Assembly: GCF_000512585.2 (NCBI RefSeq)
Contig: NC_089241.1
Span: forward strand, 2,294,001 to 2,358,000
Origin: Kwoniella bestiolae CBS 10118
Taxonomy: Eukaryota; Basidiomycota; Tremellomycetes; Tremellales; Cryptococcaceae
Direction of reading: 5' to 3'
Length of the DNA stretch: 64,000 nucleotides
The notes under the pieces are model-generated. The model ran no database searches, was not told where the DNA came from, and worked only from the letters and a program-made list of their open reading frames with translations. Numbering within the stretch: position 1 is the stretch's first letter; each line of letters opens with the position of its first letter. Below, piece by piece: positions 1 through 11,641 of the stretch. The position numbers were made by a program, and so were the translations under genes.

Positions 1-36
1 AGTGGAAGTTAACCTTCACGGCTATCAGCTTACACC

Positions 37-798
37 ATGGAACCGTCCAAATCAGCACAAACTTCTTCCGGCCACAGAATGTCCTCCGGCCCAACCGCTT
101 CTGGCTTGGAGCTTGGCTTGTGCTCCCCTTCGCCTCTTCCGCTTAAACCGGTAGATGCTTTCAAATCGCCCCAGGAACCTTCAAAATCGAAAGACGATCC
201 GAGGAGAGATCGTGGCCTCGTTGTTGGAGATGATTATCAGGGACGGACTTCTCCCGATCCACCGTCTGTGGGATCATATGCGGCTTCGCCCAAGTTCTCC
301 CCGACTTTGGAGCGAGCACGCTCTAAACATTATGAAATTCCTAGCACTCAAGGAAAGCAAATTTGTTATAGAGAGTGGGAAGCATGGGACCAGGAGGGTG
401 GTCAAGATAGAATGGTGGTTCCGCACCAAGAAGGAAGATCGCTTGCCTTGCTGCTCCAAGACATGTTGGACAACAGGACCTTTTGGGCCTGCCTTGGTCC
501 GAACCAAGAAGGATCGCTGGGGTCAGGATTCCAAAACACATTGGACGACAGGACTTTTGAGGCTATCTGCCCTGAGTGTTGTCAGAGAATTTGGACGGAG
601 GGACAATCCAGAGCTGGCCAGAACGAATTATTGTCAGATCGGGACTTCCCTGGTACACCTGTTCCTGTCGACTTAGGGTTTGAGTCTTACCCGTCTGCCG
701 CTTCGAGTCCTTCTGAGACTGTTGCCCACCCCAGTGCAGATGACAGTACCATGGCCATCCCGAAGGGAACAACAACAAATCCCTCAATCGAATTGTAG
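37..798 (+). CDS. Unrecognised 253-residue protein with an internal repeat
   Basis: An open frame of 253 codons begins at an ATG with an in-frame TAA 27 bases upstream and ends in TAG. The first third is rich in Ser, Pro and Lys. The middle carries two imperfect copies of a unit of about 26 residues (DNA 421-488 and 499-563, 78 bp apart), each containing a QEG motif followed by an LD(N/D)RTF motif. A CPECC motif follows the second copy. I recognise no domain, signal peptide or membrane segment. The gene lies at the window edge, so a further 5' exon cannot be excluded. Other frames are also open here, which weakens the coding call. Confidence 0.4.
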   Translation: MEPSKSAQTSSGHRMSSGPTASGLELGLCSPSPLPLKPVDAFKSPQEPSKSKDDPRRDRGLVVGDDYQGRTSPDPPSVGSYAASPKFSPTLERARSKHYEIPSTQGKQICYREWEAWDQEGGQDRMVVPHQEGRSLALLLQDMLDNRTFWACLGPNQEGSLGSGFQNTLDDRTFEAICPECCQRIWTEGQSRAGQNELLSDRDFPGTPVPVDLGFESYPSAASSPSETVAHPSADDSTMAIPKGTTTNPSIEL

Positions 799-1743
799 AC
801 GACAATCTACCTCTCCTCAGGGTGCAGGGGCGACGATTATCCTTGACGTTTTCGTGATTGACCTGGTCAGATCTATGGAACGTCGTTGATTGATGCATTG
901 TTTCTAAGTCTTGCAAATCTTATTCTCTCCATAACCCATGCCTATCGTTTCTTTAGTACACTTATGCCGCCATACACAAAGCAATGTACTGTACGGTCGG
1001 AAGATCAAAGTCAATCACACAAGTGTATCAGATTGACGTAATTAACCACACGAATAGACAGCCGAAGCTGCCGAGATCATTTCGCTGATTGCGGTTGTGC
1101 GCTCACGAACTTATCGTCCAAACCGTGAACATGTCTTGGCACCAACATCACCACGCGCTGTCACGTATCAACTGACTATCCTCACCTTTCATGAGTCATG
1201 AAGTACAGACCAGTCGTATGTAGCTCGGTCGCGGTTCAGCTCCTTTGGCGCCTTTCTTTGATTTCAATCGCGAAATGACTTCACTCCTGTTTCATTGTTG
1301 CGAGGGATACTGTATCATGCGAAACCTTGTCAGCCTTTCTTATGGCTGTACTCGTACCCTTCATATTAAAATTCATGATGTCGCGTCTCTGAACCTCCTT
1401 TGATGCTGCTCGGCGACCGGTCAACTCATAATAGATCTGATGGTATATATCACCTTGTTTCTGCGCAGGGCCATCGCTAGGCGGACCCATCATAATGGAC
1501 ATAGCTACTAATTCACATAATTAAGTAAACACTGCGCAGTACAGAACGAAAGATAGAAACAGAATAGGTCATCTAAACGGCTTTACCAGTGGGCAGTACT
1601 CAGTTATCCGCCCACCCTTATCACTGTTGTCCGTATTCCACAAAACGACAGATCGGTAGCCACCCCATCCACCTTATATAATCAGTATACCACAGTCCTT
1701 AATCCTCAACTATCTGTATCTGGCAATAATCGCACTCGTCGAC
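799..1743. other. Intergenic region
   Basis: Non-coding by inspection. It holds one short minus-strand ATG frame (1281-1502, 73 codons) with no recognisable content, and a TATA-like element for the next gene. Confidence 0.5.
1675..1681 (+). promoter_or_regulatory. TATA-like element
   Basis: TATATAA lies 63 bases before the ATG at 1744. The same bases read as a TATA-like string on the other strand. Confidence 0.4.
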
Positions 1744-2271
1744 ATGAGTTACACATCGAATTCGCGAGCTTCTTCCGGCTACTCCTCTTACGGCTCATCG
1801 TCCCCTGCCTCTTATTTGTACAACCAATCAACATGCGACCGACCATCATCTTCCTCTGGTTATTCCGACATTAAAAGTCGCAGCGCAAGCTCCGTTCAGA
1901 GCAGACACGGGGGATATCATTCCTACGATCTTCGCGATGAAGCGCGACACATGTACGATCGATCAGGGGACGGCAGCGAGAGGTTCTCAGACGGTTCTTC
2001 AGTCGGGATTTATACCGCTCAAAACTCACCTACTTTCTCAAGCTATAGTGCTGGAGAATCACAAGGGAGATACTCGTACTCTCGGCCGGGGAGTCCCCGA
2101 AGCCCATATCATGACTCCGAGACCAGTTCGAACCTTGTCCCCTCGATGTATCCCAGTCCCCCCGGCTCTCCATTTCATGTTCCCTCGACAGGCTATAGTT
2201 ATAGTCGACCACCTGAATCCCCTCTGTCTAATGGATCAGGCCATCCTGATGATATCAGGGCCAGCGATTGA
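1744..2271 (+). CDS. Ser/Tyr/Pro/Gly-rich low-complexity protein
   Basis: A single 175-codon frame runs from ATG to TGA. It is dominated by Ser, Tyr, Gly and Pro, with repeated SYS, GYS and SPR-type clusters and several SP dipeptides typical of proline-directed phosphorylation sites. There is no hydrophobic segment and no known domain, so it is probably intrinsically disordered. A TATA-like element 63 bases upstream supports the start. It is convergent with the permease gene that follows. The function is not recognisable. Confidence 0.5.
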   Translation: MSYTSNSRASSGYSSYGSSSPASYLYNQSTCDRPSSSSGYSDIKSRSASSVQSRHGGYHSYDLRDEARHMYDRSGDGSERFSDGSSVGIYTAQNSPTFSSYSAGESQGRYSYSRPGSPRSPYHDSETSSNLVPSMYPSPPGSPFHVPSTGYSYSRPPESPLSNGSGHPDDIRASD

Positions 2272-2619
2272 CCTCAAGAGGACGGTAGTACCGCCGCGAT
2301 TTGTACAGGTATCGTCGGCGATATGAGGGCTCGATGGGAATTAGATAAGTAGTCATAGCGAATCTAGTAAGGATAGGTAACGCAGTACAGCATGCTGTAG
2401 ACTACCCCGGAATACTTCCTGGTTCCGAACTTAATTTATACTGTGCATTTGTACACTCGCCTGCCATCTTCTGTTCGTAAGCTAAACCCAAATGATAATG
2501 CATGTAATCGAAATATCTAACCAATCTATTCACGAATCTATTCCAACGAACTCCAAACAAACAAATGATACCGAAAACATTAACACGATAAATCCTCCAA
2601 CGCCTGTCCAGAATGGAGA
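2272..2619. other. Intergenic region between convergent genes
   Basis: 3' ends of two converging genes; nothing else is visible. Confidence 0.5.
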
Positions 2620-5123
2620 TCATAGGATAAATCGATGCGCGGGATGATCATCCCCCAACTCAACTATCTCCTCCCTACTCAAACCCTCCAACCCAAACTT
2701 CCTCTTCCCTTCTTCAGAGGCCCAGTCTCCCGTCTCTCCAGGTCCAGGAGCAGGACCGTAAAGCTTCTCCCTCCTCCTGTTCTCTCGGCGCAGGCCGAAG
2801 TACATCACACAAGCGGAGATGAAGCATATACAGGAGAATCCAAATGTCACGCCCTGCCCTACGAGGAATCGGGGCGAATCCTTGCCTCGGTAGACTTGGG
2901 AGGAGATGATTCCCCCGGAGTTTCCTAGGGAGAAAATCAGACCCATCGAGGTGGCTTTCTTGTCTGCGATGAACCATGTTGTTAGCTTGGTTCTTTTCGA
3001 GGCGATTGGGAGGACTTACAATGATTACCGAACGTGTTTCCTGACCAGACAATCACCGTGGCTATACAAGGAGCGATCGAACAAGTGGTCAAGAAGACGG
3101 CGAAGTACAATCCTCCCTATGAGAATCGCATTGTAAGCACCATATTCACCAGATCGAATAGCAACTGTCACGAAGTGGGTGTGGGTCAACTCACGGGGTA
3201 TCTGATAGGGATAGTCAAGAAAAGTAAATATCCGATAGCGGCCATTGCCGACCAGAACATCAGGAAGAATCCTCGTTTACCGGTCTTGTCGGAGAAGTAG
3301 GCGGTAGTCATCGTAGTGATGAAGGCGAGGACGTAGGCTGGTATAGAGAGATCAGCCATACTTCTGGGGTGGAGGTATGCGGAGAACACTTACGAGGTGT
3401 ACTCAGGAGTAATGATTGGGCGGTGGTGAATCGACCAAGAGCGGCGATGATAGTAGGCGAGAAGAGGGATTGACTGTAATGGCAAGACAAAGTCAGCAAA
3501 CTAATCTCGGTCGGGACGATCTACGCAACGCCCAGACTTACCTGTAGATGGGTTCGGCACAACCAATGTACATCAACATGAAAGTGGGCGTCTATCCACC
3601 GTGCGAACAATCAGCTTTCACTCTCCACCTTGCACAAAGCAGACTCAGACTCACCTTCCAATCCTTCAAAGCTCTCTTAATCACTTTCCAGCTGAAAGTA
3701 CCCTCCTGCATTATACCCGTATCCTCCCTCAGTCTAAGAATGACCATCTCCTTCTCGAGGGGAGTCAAGAATTTAGCTTGATCGGGCCAATCGTGAACCA
3801 TCCAAATTGAGGCGATACCAATGACGAAAGAGAGGAGCCCTTCGATTATGAACTGTCATTCCATCATTATCAGCAAACTGACCCTGTCCATACGGCTAGA
3901 GCCCCTTTCAAGGTTTTTGGCATTTTAGCATTGAGACACTCACGATCCAGGACCATCCTGCTTTTCCACCTACACCGTCCATTCGACTGAGGGCATCTAT
4001 ATTAAAGAGGGAACATCAGTACTCAGCAGGATATTAGGCTCTTTGGGGGCGAGAGGATAATAACTTACATCCAAAGATACCTCCAAAGGCTCCTGCTAAT
4101 ACAGCTCCAGCAAAGAACAACGAAATCCTCTTGGAAGCCTCTTTACGCTTGTACCACCCAGTCAGGAAGAAAGAGATACCAGGGAAGAGACCACTTTCGG
4201 CCAGACCGAGACAGAATCGAAGCGCTAAAAGTTGGTGATAGTTCGTGACTAGACCCACTGCAAGCCAGTAAAGAGAATGATTAGCGTCAACCGCCGATCC
4301 GAAAGAACGAAAAGCGGGGCCGCAGTCGACTTACTTGTAGTCTGGAAGATGGACCATACAATCATGATGAATGGGATCCATCTAGATGGTCTGAATTTCT
4401 TGAGAACGAGATTGGAGGGAACTTCAGCTGCTACGTAACTACGACAAGTTTACTGTTAGTTTCAGTTTATAAATTTGCTATCGAGGTCTGATCAAGCTTA
4501 CCTGACGAAGAAGACTAGATGATAAGATAAATTGCTTGGGTCAGCTGGCGGGCTTTCAGAATCTAATGTAGCGGACTAACTCACTCATCGAAGCGTTGTT
4601 GTACTGCAGCGAAGACAGACCTAGATCTTTGTTCAATCCTGCTAGTTTCGCTGTACCAATGTTGATTCTATCTAAAAAGGACATCGTGAAGAGTAATCTA
4701 TTTTTTCGGTTTACGTATTAGCTTCACGCACAAACACAGGGTCCTATTCGAAGGATACCTTTCGATTGATGGATGCTGAAACCGCACTCACGTCATCCAT
4801 GGCACCAAATTCCTATCAATCTTCTTGATCAACTTCTTCTCTGCCAGCTCGAATTCAGCAGGAGACATCGCTGCGATCTCCTCTGCGAGAGATTGTTTGT
4901 GGTCTGGTATAGTCGATGGCGACCTGCTATCATCTTCTCCAGATATAGCTTGTGCGCCCACGAGCTTCTCCTCGGTGGTGGTGTTTGGTCTGGTCATCGT
5001 AAGAATGGCGTCTTTTTGTGCTTTCTGGACAAAGCGCTCTTTTATGCTGATTAGTTTTTCTTTCTTGCCGCTGTTTTTGAAGAGGAAAGGAGAGAGAGAT
5101 TTTGGATGCATGGACGTGAACAT
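2620..5123 (-). CDS. MFS transporter, Dal5/allantoate permease (ACS) family
   Basis: This is a multi-exon minus-strand gene with about nine exons. The soluble N-terminal tail of about 110 residues ends in the family-typical stretch KKLIKKIDRNLVPWM. The next exon encodes LFTMSFLDRINIGTAKLAGL, the TM1-loop signature of the anion:cation symporter (Dal5-like) branch of the major facilitator superfamily. A later exon has the TM4-5 motif RFCLGLAESGLFPG. The central cytosolic loop carries LTPLEKEMVILRLRED, and the C-terminus has the last two TM segments plus a tail of about 60 residues. Relatives carry allantoate, nicotinate, pantothenate, biotin or similar organic anions at the plasma membrane; the substrate here cannot be assigned. 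ATGs at 5123 and 5111 are both possible starts. No frameshift is evident. Confidence 0.88.
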
Positions 5124-5591
5124 ACAATTTCTGGCATGACTAAACAGAAAATATTGGACCGGAGTAAGTCACAGGAGATCGGTCCGGCCGACGTCCAGTA
5201 AAGTGGACTGACACAAGTGGAGGGAATGCATTGACTCGAAATTATCTGAACCAACCAAACATCTCTCAAAGAGAATCTTTAGACGAGAAATCCAAAATTT
5301 AACCTTGTTAGTGCCGCCGGAATTTGGTAGGTGATAGACGGTGCCTGTGTGTCGGCCGATTCACCCGATGCGATATTACCGGGTGGTCTGTGCGACGCGT
5401 TTAACTTTGTTGGGTGAAAGTAATGTTCAGTCCACTTGAGCGTTTATGGTGTACCGTATGACAGTCGAGAGCATCGTATCGAGAATATCATGCATTTGTA
5501 CCTATGTTCAAGTATATACAACCCATACTACAACATTGAAATTATATGTTCGCCCATGACCGAATATGTATAAGATGCTCTTTACCCTTGC
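5124..5591. other. Intergenic region upstream of the permease
   Basis: Presumed permease promoter and the 3' end of the next gene; no element stands out. Confidence 0.4.
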
Positions 5592-6056
5592 CTAGTACCA
5601 TTTCCCAACTCTTCCTTTCCTCCTCTCAGCTTTGATCGCTTTCATATCCTTCTCTTCACTTTGGTCCGGCAATATTTTATTACTCTCCTCTTCATGCTCC
5701 ATCGCTCTTCGTCTCACCTCCCTCTCCTCCATACTCAGCCCATTCCCTCTGCTTGATACCGATCCGAAGATATGGTCGGAATCGGATTCTCGTTGCATCC
5801 ATCGCAAGCATTCTCGATCGATTGGTGTGGATCTAGAGAAAGAGGATGAAGTGGATGAGGTAGATTGAGTGGAGTTTGTGGAGATGTCCGATGCAAGAGT
5901 ATTGACGGATGTGGATGATTGTGTTCGACTATGTGTCGTTGATGAGGATGCATAGATCGATGAGGGGTTGGAGTAGGTGGTGTTTTTGGAAGATGATGCA
6001 ATTGGTCCCGAAGGGAGGAAAGGAGTTTGGTTCACGAAGGTTGGGTGAGTAGACAT
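5592..6056 (-). CDS. Unrecognised small Ser/Thr-rich protein with a basic C-terminus
   Basis: A single 154-codon frame from ATG to TAG. Residues about 20-75 are almost entirely Ser, Thr and Asn. The more structured C-terminal half has the segment DRECLRWMQRESDSDHIFG, a charged EEREVRRRAMEHEEE helix, and a basic tail (KAIKAERRKGRVGKWY). There is no signal peptide, membrane segment or known domain. The conserved-looking second half against a low-complexity first half suggests a real gene, but I cannot name a function. Confidence 0.55.
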   Translation of the reverse strand: MSTHPTFVNQTPFLPSGPIASSSKNTTYSNPSSIYASSSTTHSRTQSSTSVNTLASDISTNSTQSTSSTSSSFSRSTPIDRECLRWMQRESDSDHIFGSVSSRGNGLSMEEREVRRRAMEHEEESNKILPDQSEEKDMKAIKAERRKGRVGKWY

Positions 6057-7010
6057 TGTGTTTGTATTTTGAGTACGTTTGGTGTGTTGTGGTAGGTTTG
6101 CTTTGTGTCTACTTTTGAACTCGTGATGTGATGTGCGTTTGTGTGATTGGTGTTGGTGAATATCCTCCTCCCATCGTCTTTCGGTCGATCCATCTTATAC
6201 CTTCTAAACATCCTTCACTTCACACTCAAATCAACATTACCATCAACATTCCCTTCACCCTTCACTCGGTGATTAATAGCAGAAAACATCCGATCAAAAG
6301 TCAATTCAGACATTTGAATAGAGACTGACACCCACACGTGGTATCCTATTCAGTCTAGAGACATTTCCTTAGCTGTACACTGTAGATGTGTGTGTAATAA
6401 GGTGTAAGATAGTAATGTTCTGACATGTCGGATGTTACAAGACGAAGCGATTTATGTCAGTATTCTGATAAGATCTTTTTGTTTGATCGACATGGTGGTT
6501 ATAATGCAGGATCACCTGTTTCAGTATAAGGGTACGCATGGTTCGATTCGGATAAATCACACACAACCCAAAACATCCTACCATAAAGGCTAGATCGGAC
6601 TACACTAGCTGATCAGATGATGAAGCCGATTTGAATAGGTGGTGAAGGCAAGGTGTCTCGTTTCATCCGTTTAGTGTACTGAAACATGACGACGGCAATG
6701 GATGGGATCTGGAGTTGTAAGATCTTACTCTAGTATATGGGTTATTGGTTTATTGTTTTCAGTCGTGGTCAAACGCAATCAGCCGAGTAGGAAAAGCGGC
6801 GCTTACCGCCTCCTGCACTGAGCTTTGACCACTCCATCATCTCAGATCCGTGTCCTTGTCCTCCACTTTTACGTGTTACAGCTTCACTGCAACTTGAAAT
6901 TTCAATCGCAACTGCTTTCTCTCGTTTACCTCTACTCTAGTCTAAAAAGACATTGACGTACACCAAACGCACGTCTACAAGCTATCCGCAGTCAGGACTA
7001 TAGAGCCGAG
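6057..7010. other. Intergenic region between divergent genes
   Basis: A 954 bp divergent intergenic stretch. It has only short shadow frames and no convincing RNA gene. Confidence 0.4.
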
Positions 7011-8848
7011 ATGAGAGTCAAGCTGACCTTACTCCCGCCATTCACATCGGCGAAACTCATCTTGCCCGTACCCGAACCGATAAAGACCGTCCATGATCTG
7101 AAGAAACACATACTGGGCTCACTCTCGGTAGTATCTCAGCATGCTTCACAGGCGAAAGAACTAGTTCTGGAGATAGATGGCTTTGAGCTTCTAGCGGGGA
7201 GCGAAGTGGGTGTAATAGAGAGTAGCGATGTGGTATCGTGAGTCGGCTGGTTCATCAGCGATGACACTCAACCTTGCAGCTGATGGACGAGCAGTGTGAG
7301 GTTGGCACCGGGAAGTTCGAAGATCATAGTCAAGGAGGCAACAAGCAAGAAGAGGAAATCGCGCGATACCAGTAAAGATGTACACAAGTCAAAGAAGATC
7401 CGAAAGACCTCTACACCGAAACCATCTCAGCCAGATGTCCCTTCATCAGCTCAAATTCCTGTTGTCCCCTCGATACTCCCCACGTCGCAAGCTGAAGCAG
7501 CAGCCAAAACAACGACCGTAAAACGAGCAAGGTCCCTGTCATCATCATCATCATCATCGTCCTCCTCAGCCTCTTCATCGTCGTCAGCTTCATCCTCTTC
7601 ATCGTCTTCAAGCTCGTCGAGCTCAAGTATATCCTCTGCAGAGCCTGAATCATTCCCCGTCTTATCCAAACCATCGTAAGCTGGATTTCATCCCCATGGC
7701 CCCATAATTTACATACACGTGATGACTGATATCGTGTTTAGGCAAAAAGATCACGGAGCTCCACCGGGCCAAGGCAAGAATTCCACCAAAAACCGTAACG
7801 CCCGTCGTCGCCTGGCCAAACAATACAAGAAGAAACTCATCAGTCAACGACCACCGGCTAACAAGGATGAGACGAACGGTAGGACAAGTGAAAGTGTAGT
7901 TGAAGCCGTCACTACAAGTGTTATAGCTGGGGAACAGCAGATCCCTGTCCCGGGAAGTATGTCAAATAGGAATAAGAAGAGAGGGTTCCTAAGTGATATG
8001 AAAGATAAGAGAGGTACGAAGACGCTCTTCGTGGAGAATGATGATAACGACGAACAATCGGTCTCGAAAGAGAGTATTCGAGCAATGGAAGAAACGCCGA
8101 GTCTGGTGAATGGAAATGGACAAGCGGTATTACCATTCCAAGAGACGTCTATAATCGAAGAAACCCCACCCAAAGGGCATAAGGAGCAGATGGTTATTCC
8201 GTCCCAAATGACCGACCTGCCTAATAACCTGTTCGTCACCTCTGCTGAGTTTCCTCGGGCACCCACCTCGCCTAGAGGTAAACAGCGCAGGAAGGCATTG
8301 CCTGAGGTACCACCGTTATATGACGGCGTGAATGGAGAAGAACAGGAGATGGTAGAGGATATTGAGGAAGAGGTGATAGGGCAAGAAGAGGAGGAGACGA
8401 TGAACTTGGGTTCTGCAGAGGAAGCTATGTGGGATAGAGTTGAACGAGAATTCGAGACCTTACCTGCACTTACTTTAGGAAATATGGGTTCATTGAAAGT
8501 GGGACATATGGTGACATGTAAGGTAAGCTGATTGCCATGGCGCCACAACGTTTCTCATTACAGAAAATAGCCGAATCGCTGACTCGGTTTGATACTTTGC
8601 AGAAACTCGAATTGGACATGATCACGTATTCACCTGCATTAGTCACCAAAATTGCCAAAGTCATTGAAGTCATCGATGGACAAGTCAAGTTGGAGTGGCT
8701 CAAGAAGCCTGTTATTGGTTACGAAGAAGAAGGATATGGAGATGAGGGAAATGCTTTCGCAGTTGATGAGCCGATGGACGGAGGCAACGAGGAAATTATA
8801 CTTGACAGAGGAGAGGTTGAGGCGGAGAAGTGGAAGCTTCTTCAATGA
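7011..8848 (+). CDS. Coilin-like protein
   Basis: Four exons (about 7011-7237, 7295-7675, 7742-8522, 8564-8848) encode roughly 558 residues. The first 85 residues resemble the ubiquitin-like N-terminal domain of coilin: a MRVKLTLLPPF strand, a helix, then LVLEIDGFELLAG and an acidic turn leading to the VVSVRLAPGS strand. The middle is disordered and charged: a Lys/Arg-rich nuclear-localisation segment, a poly-Ser run (about 7535-7625) and an ARRRLAKQYKKK patch. The last 120 residues fit the atypical Tudor-like C-terminal domain (LKVGHMVTCK, then IDGQVKLEWL) and end acidic. Coilin scaffolds Cajal bodies and snRNP maturation in animals and plants. The match is by motif order, so moderate certainty is appropriate. 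Confidence 0.68.
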
Positions 8849-9294
8849 TGTAGTATGTGTCGACCATCACGTCAACAGATCTCTACATGTATGTCTTCGT
8901 TGTTTCATGATGTTGATACAGTGTGATCCGCTGGTATGCACGATGCTTGTCCATAACCTCTTTGGTAGCTCTCAACCACTCAGATGAAGTTGCGAGCCTG
9001 TGCGGTGTCGTACAATGTAGGATCCATTGTGCAATGACACATCCGATATGTTCTTCAGTTGGCTGTGTACGCCATGAGGTCGGCGATCCTTTCAGGACTC
9101 AAGACAAAGGCTCGAGGGACCCTCCCTTGATCAACTTTGCACACCGCTCACTTCCTGAACATGCCACCTATTATACAGTATGCGATAAATCCTACAGCAT
9201 ACTTCAGCAATACCCCGATCATCAATTCTATTTTGCCATCTTCCAAATCTGAGCCATTTTCATCTTATCACCTAATCTACCCAACCCACCAATT
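8849..9294. other. Intergenic region
   Basis: 3' UTR of the coilin-like gene and promoter of the next; nothing notable. Confidence 0.4.
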
Positions 9295-9923
9295 ATGCCT
9301 CCCTCGCGCACATCCACCGAAGACAGCGTGAAATCCACCGCACTCACCGATGACCTCCATCCCCCAGAGGAATGGGAGAGTATCGAGCAAAGCATAAATG
9401 CTGAGATGCTATACTTTCAAAACAAGCTCCCGCAGATCCAGCTGGAAACAGAACGATCGGGGAGCGCACTAAAGCTTTCAGATCTGGAGCTCGCACAGAA
9501 GTGGGAGAGCATAGATCCGACCAACTCGGTCAACCCAGTACGTACTGTACCCTCCATGTTGCATAGGTATTCAAGCTGATATGGGGTTGAGCGATAGGCT
9601 GAGATGTCGTTGTACGAGATGACGGATGAGCCAACATCTACACCTACGGATCAGAATCAGACTGGTTCACCTGAGGTTGGACAAGGACAAAAGTCCGGGA
9701 AATGGACGGTGAGTGCACCTCATAAATTACTATAGAAATGTAAGACGGTCTCGGATGCTGATATAGCCTCATCCAGGCATACCAAGAACCAAAAACGAAA
9801 TTGAAGGCTCGGCGCGGAACGGCAAGCCAGCGCCTGAGGGAGAACAATCGACCTAGAGATAGAAAGTATTTGTTCGCTCATACGGACCACAGCGTTACTC
9901 GAACGTCCTGGAGATCCAGCTGA
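9295..9923 (+). CDS. Unrecognised small acidic-to-basic protein
   Basis: Three exons (9295-9537, 9598-9708, 9777-9923), both introns in phase 0, give about 166 residues. The N-terminal part is acidic and predicted helical (PPEEWESIEQSINAEMLYF, later LAQKWESI). The C-terminus is strongly basic (KARRGTASQRLRENNRPRDR). The repeated W-E-S-I motif (about residues 24-27 and 67-70) is a possible short internal duplication. An alternative 3' acceptor before 9777 would give a different, shorter tail. There is no known domain or membrane segment. Confidence 0.5.
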
Positions 9924-10712
9924 GAGGTGTCGGACAGGGGGGAATGACTACGAGTACTCTGAATATCAGTCAGATATCGATCAGGTGACTTAGCATTCTG
10001 AGCAACAGAAAATCTTGTTGTTACACCACAACAAAGTTGGCGGCGTGCCATGTTTCCTATTTAGATCGGCGGAAATGTGATGCGTACTGTATTTTCACGA
10101 ACTTATGCCATTCATCTTTCCTGTGATAGATAAATTGATCTATCATAGCTAACGACCAACTGCACATAACCGTGAGGTGCAGCCTTCGTACAGGACTCCT
10201 ATTCGGTATGACTCCGGATTGGGGAAGGCAAGGCTGTCGGATCGCTTGAGATGAGTTGCTGAGGCGGAGCTGGAAAAGAGTGTTCAAAAGATTGGCAATA
10301 AGTAGATGATACTTTGAACGTATTCGACAGAGAAGATCGTGTATCATTGATATTCACTAACTTATAAGGTTGACTGCAGATGGTTGTGGAGAAGGACATC
10401 AACCGGGAGGGAGTTCGCTTCTACACTTTTACTCTGCAGATACGTCCAGACGTGTGGTATGTAAAGCCTGACCTTCGTTCTTTGAGAATGAAGGGAATGG
10501 GGAGTCTCAAGAAGAATCGACATCCTTTGAACAACCCCACGAAGATTGAGACGATGCTACCGAGCGTTGTGTTGCCACACAAGCTTGCGCACGACACGAG
10601 TTGACCTTTCTTTCATACATATGTCCTCGTCAAGCTATGATTCGACATAAGACTGTGAATGCATATTCAAGTCGAGCAGTAGTGGCTCGATACAAGGGAG
10701 CTCCTAATCCTC
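9924..10712. other. Intergenic region
   Basis: A gap between convergent genes. It has several short overlapping frames on both strands, none with recognisable content. Confidence 0.4.
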
Positions 10713-11525
10713 TCATACACCTGGTACATCTCGCAAATACCAAAACTCATCCAGGTTCTGAGAAGGAACCGAGACAACCGCGCATGTTTGTAATATGCTA
10801 TCTTCACATATAGCTTGATGGATAGGATCTTCCCAAGTCCCTTTGGTAAGCCCTTCAGACCTTCTGTGAATCTCATGTGCGAGTTTCGTTCCTCTTCTGA
10901 TGCTTTCGTCAATCTCGGCCTGGCTATTCTGGCGGTGCGAAGGTGCAGAAAACTCAAGCGGGACGAAAAGCTTGATATCCTTGATGGTACTTGCTTCATG
11001 GCATTTCGACGACGTACTATCAGTAACAAGCACCACAACAGCAGAGGGCTCCCTAGTCCTATTGAGCGGTCTTGCAAATAGAATAGTCGATTCTGGTTCA
11101 TGGATTCTCCGTATCCCATATCCACTGGAACGACTCCCGTAGTCGGACGTGCTGGTGCTGGTCAGTCGCTTGCAGTTGTCCAACAATCGCTTTGCGAAAT
11201 CTCTTTTGGTCTCATCGTTGTTCACGTCGGGATCTATCGATATCTTTTGGTATGCGCTGTACCCCTTACTCTTGATACTTAGCTGGCCGCTTATCAGCTC
11301 TGCGTCTGCATAGGACACAGGATCGGTACCGCGGTACAGGCGATATGTGAAATGGCCCTCGCAATCTGCGTTCCAGTATATTATGGTTGATTGATCATTA
11401 GCATTTTGATCTTTGGCGGAAGGACCAGGGCCCAGCGCATCGCCCAGACTTTCATTGAGCTCTTTGTCGCTATAGCTGGAGTTGGTCCTCTTCCTCTTGA
11501 GGAAGTCTGTATAGTAGGACATCAT
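10713..11525 (-). CDS. Orphan-family member A
   Basis: An uninterrupted 270-codon frame. After a basic N-terminus (DFLKRKR) it follows the layout of the orphan family in this window. There is a Tyr/Trp strand (IIYWN), a hydrophobic strand AVVVLVT after about residue 165, IKDIKLFVP as the block-3 strand, and TCAVVSVPSQNLDEFWYLRD as the C-terminal block. The last two align with ITGVKILVSP and the GCGVVKVW...LDEFEALED block of member C (25541-26332). There is no signal peptide, membrane helix or catalytic motif. The open frame upstream lacks an ATG, so 11525 is chosen; a TATA-like element lies 110 bp upstream. It is an isolated copy, 12 kb from the nearest relative and single-exon among multi-exon neighbours. 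Function unknown. Confidence 0.6.
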   Translation of the reverse strand: MMSYYTDFLKRKRTNSSYSDKELNESLGDALGPGPSAKDQNANDQSTIIYWNADCEGHFTYRLYRGTDPVSYADAELISGQLSIKSKGYSAYQKISIDPDVNNDETKRDFAKRLLDNCKRLTSTSTSDYGSRSSGYGIRRIHEPESTILFARPLNRTREPSAVVVLVTDSTSSKCHEASTIKDIKLFVPLEFSAPSHRQNSQAEIDESIRRGTKLAHEIHRRSEGLTKGTWEDPIHQAICEDSILQTCAVVSVPSQNLDEFWYLRDVPGV

Positions 11526-11634
11526 GAAAGATTGTCTTTTCCTCTTGATCACAGGGAGATGAGACTTTAGTCTGAAAGATGTAGAATCGAGAATGAGCTA
11601 CTCAGCATGAGTTATAACGTCAATGTGTGGTTCG

Positions 11635-11641
11635 TTATATA
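11635..11641 (-). promoter_or_regulatory. TATA-like element of family member A
   Basis: TATATAA on the minus strand, 110 bp before the chosen ATG at 11525. Confidence 0.4.

Noticed and set aside
1281..1502. A 73-codon minus-strand frame with an IYHQIYYELTG segment faintly like block 1 of the orphan family
   Set aside because: Too short, none of the later blocks follow, and the similarity rests on a few aromatic residues.
6520..6570. GGTTCGATTC resembling a tRNA B-box
   Set aside because: No A-box or acceptor stem at the expected distance.
7844..8548. A minus-strand 234-codon frame opposite the coilin-like gene
   Set aside because: Antisense shadow of exon 3; splice phases and domain order support the plus strand.
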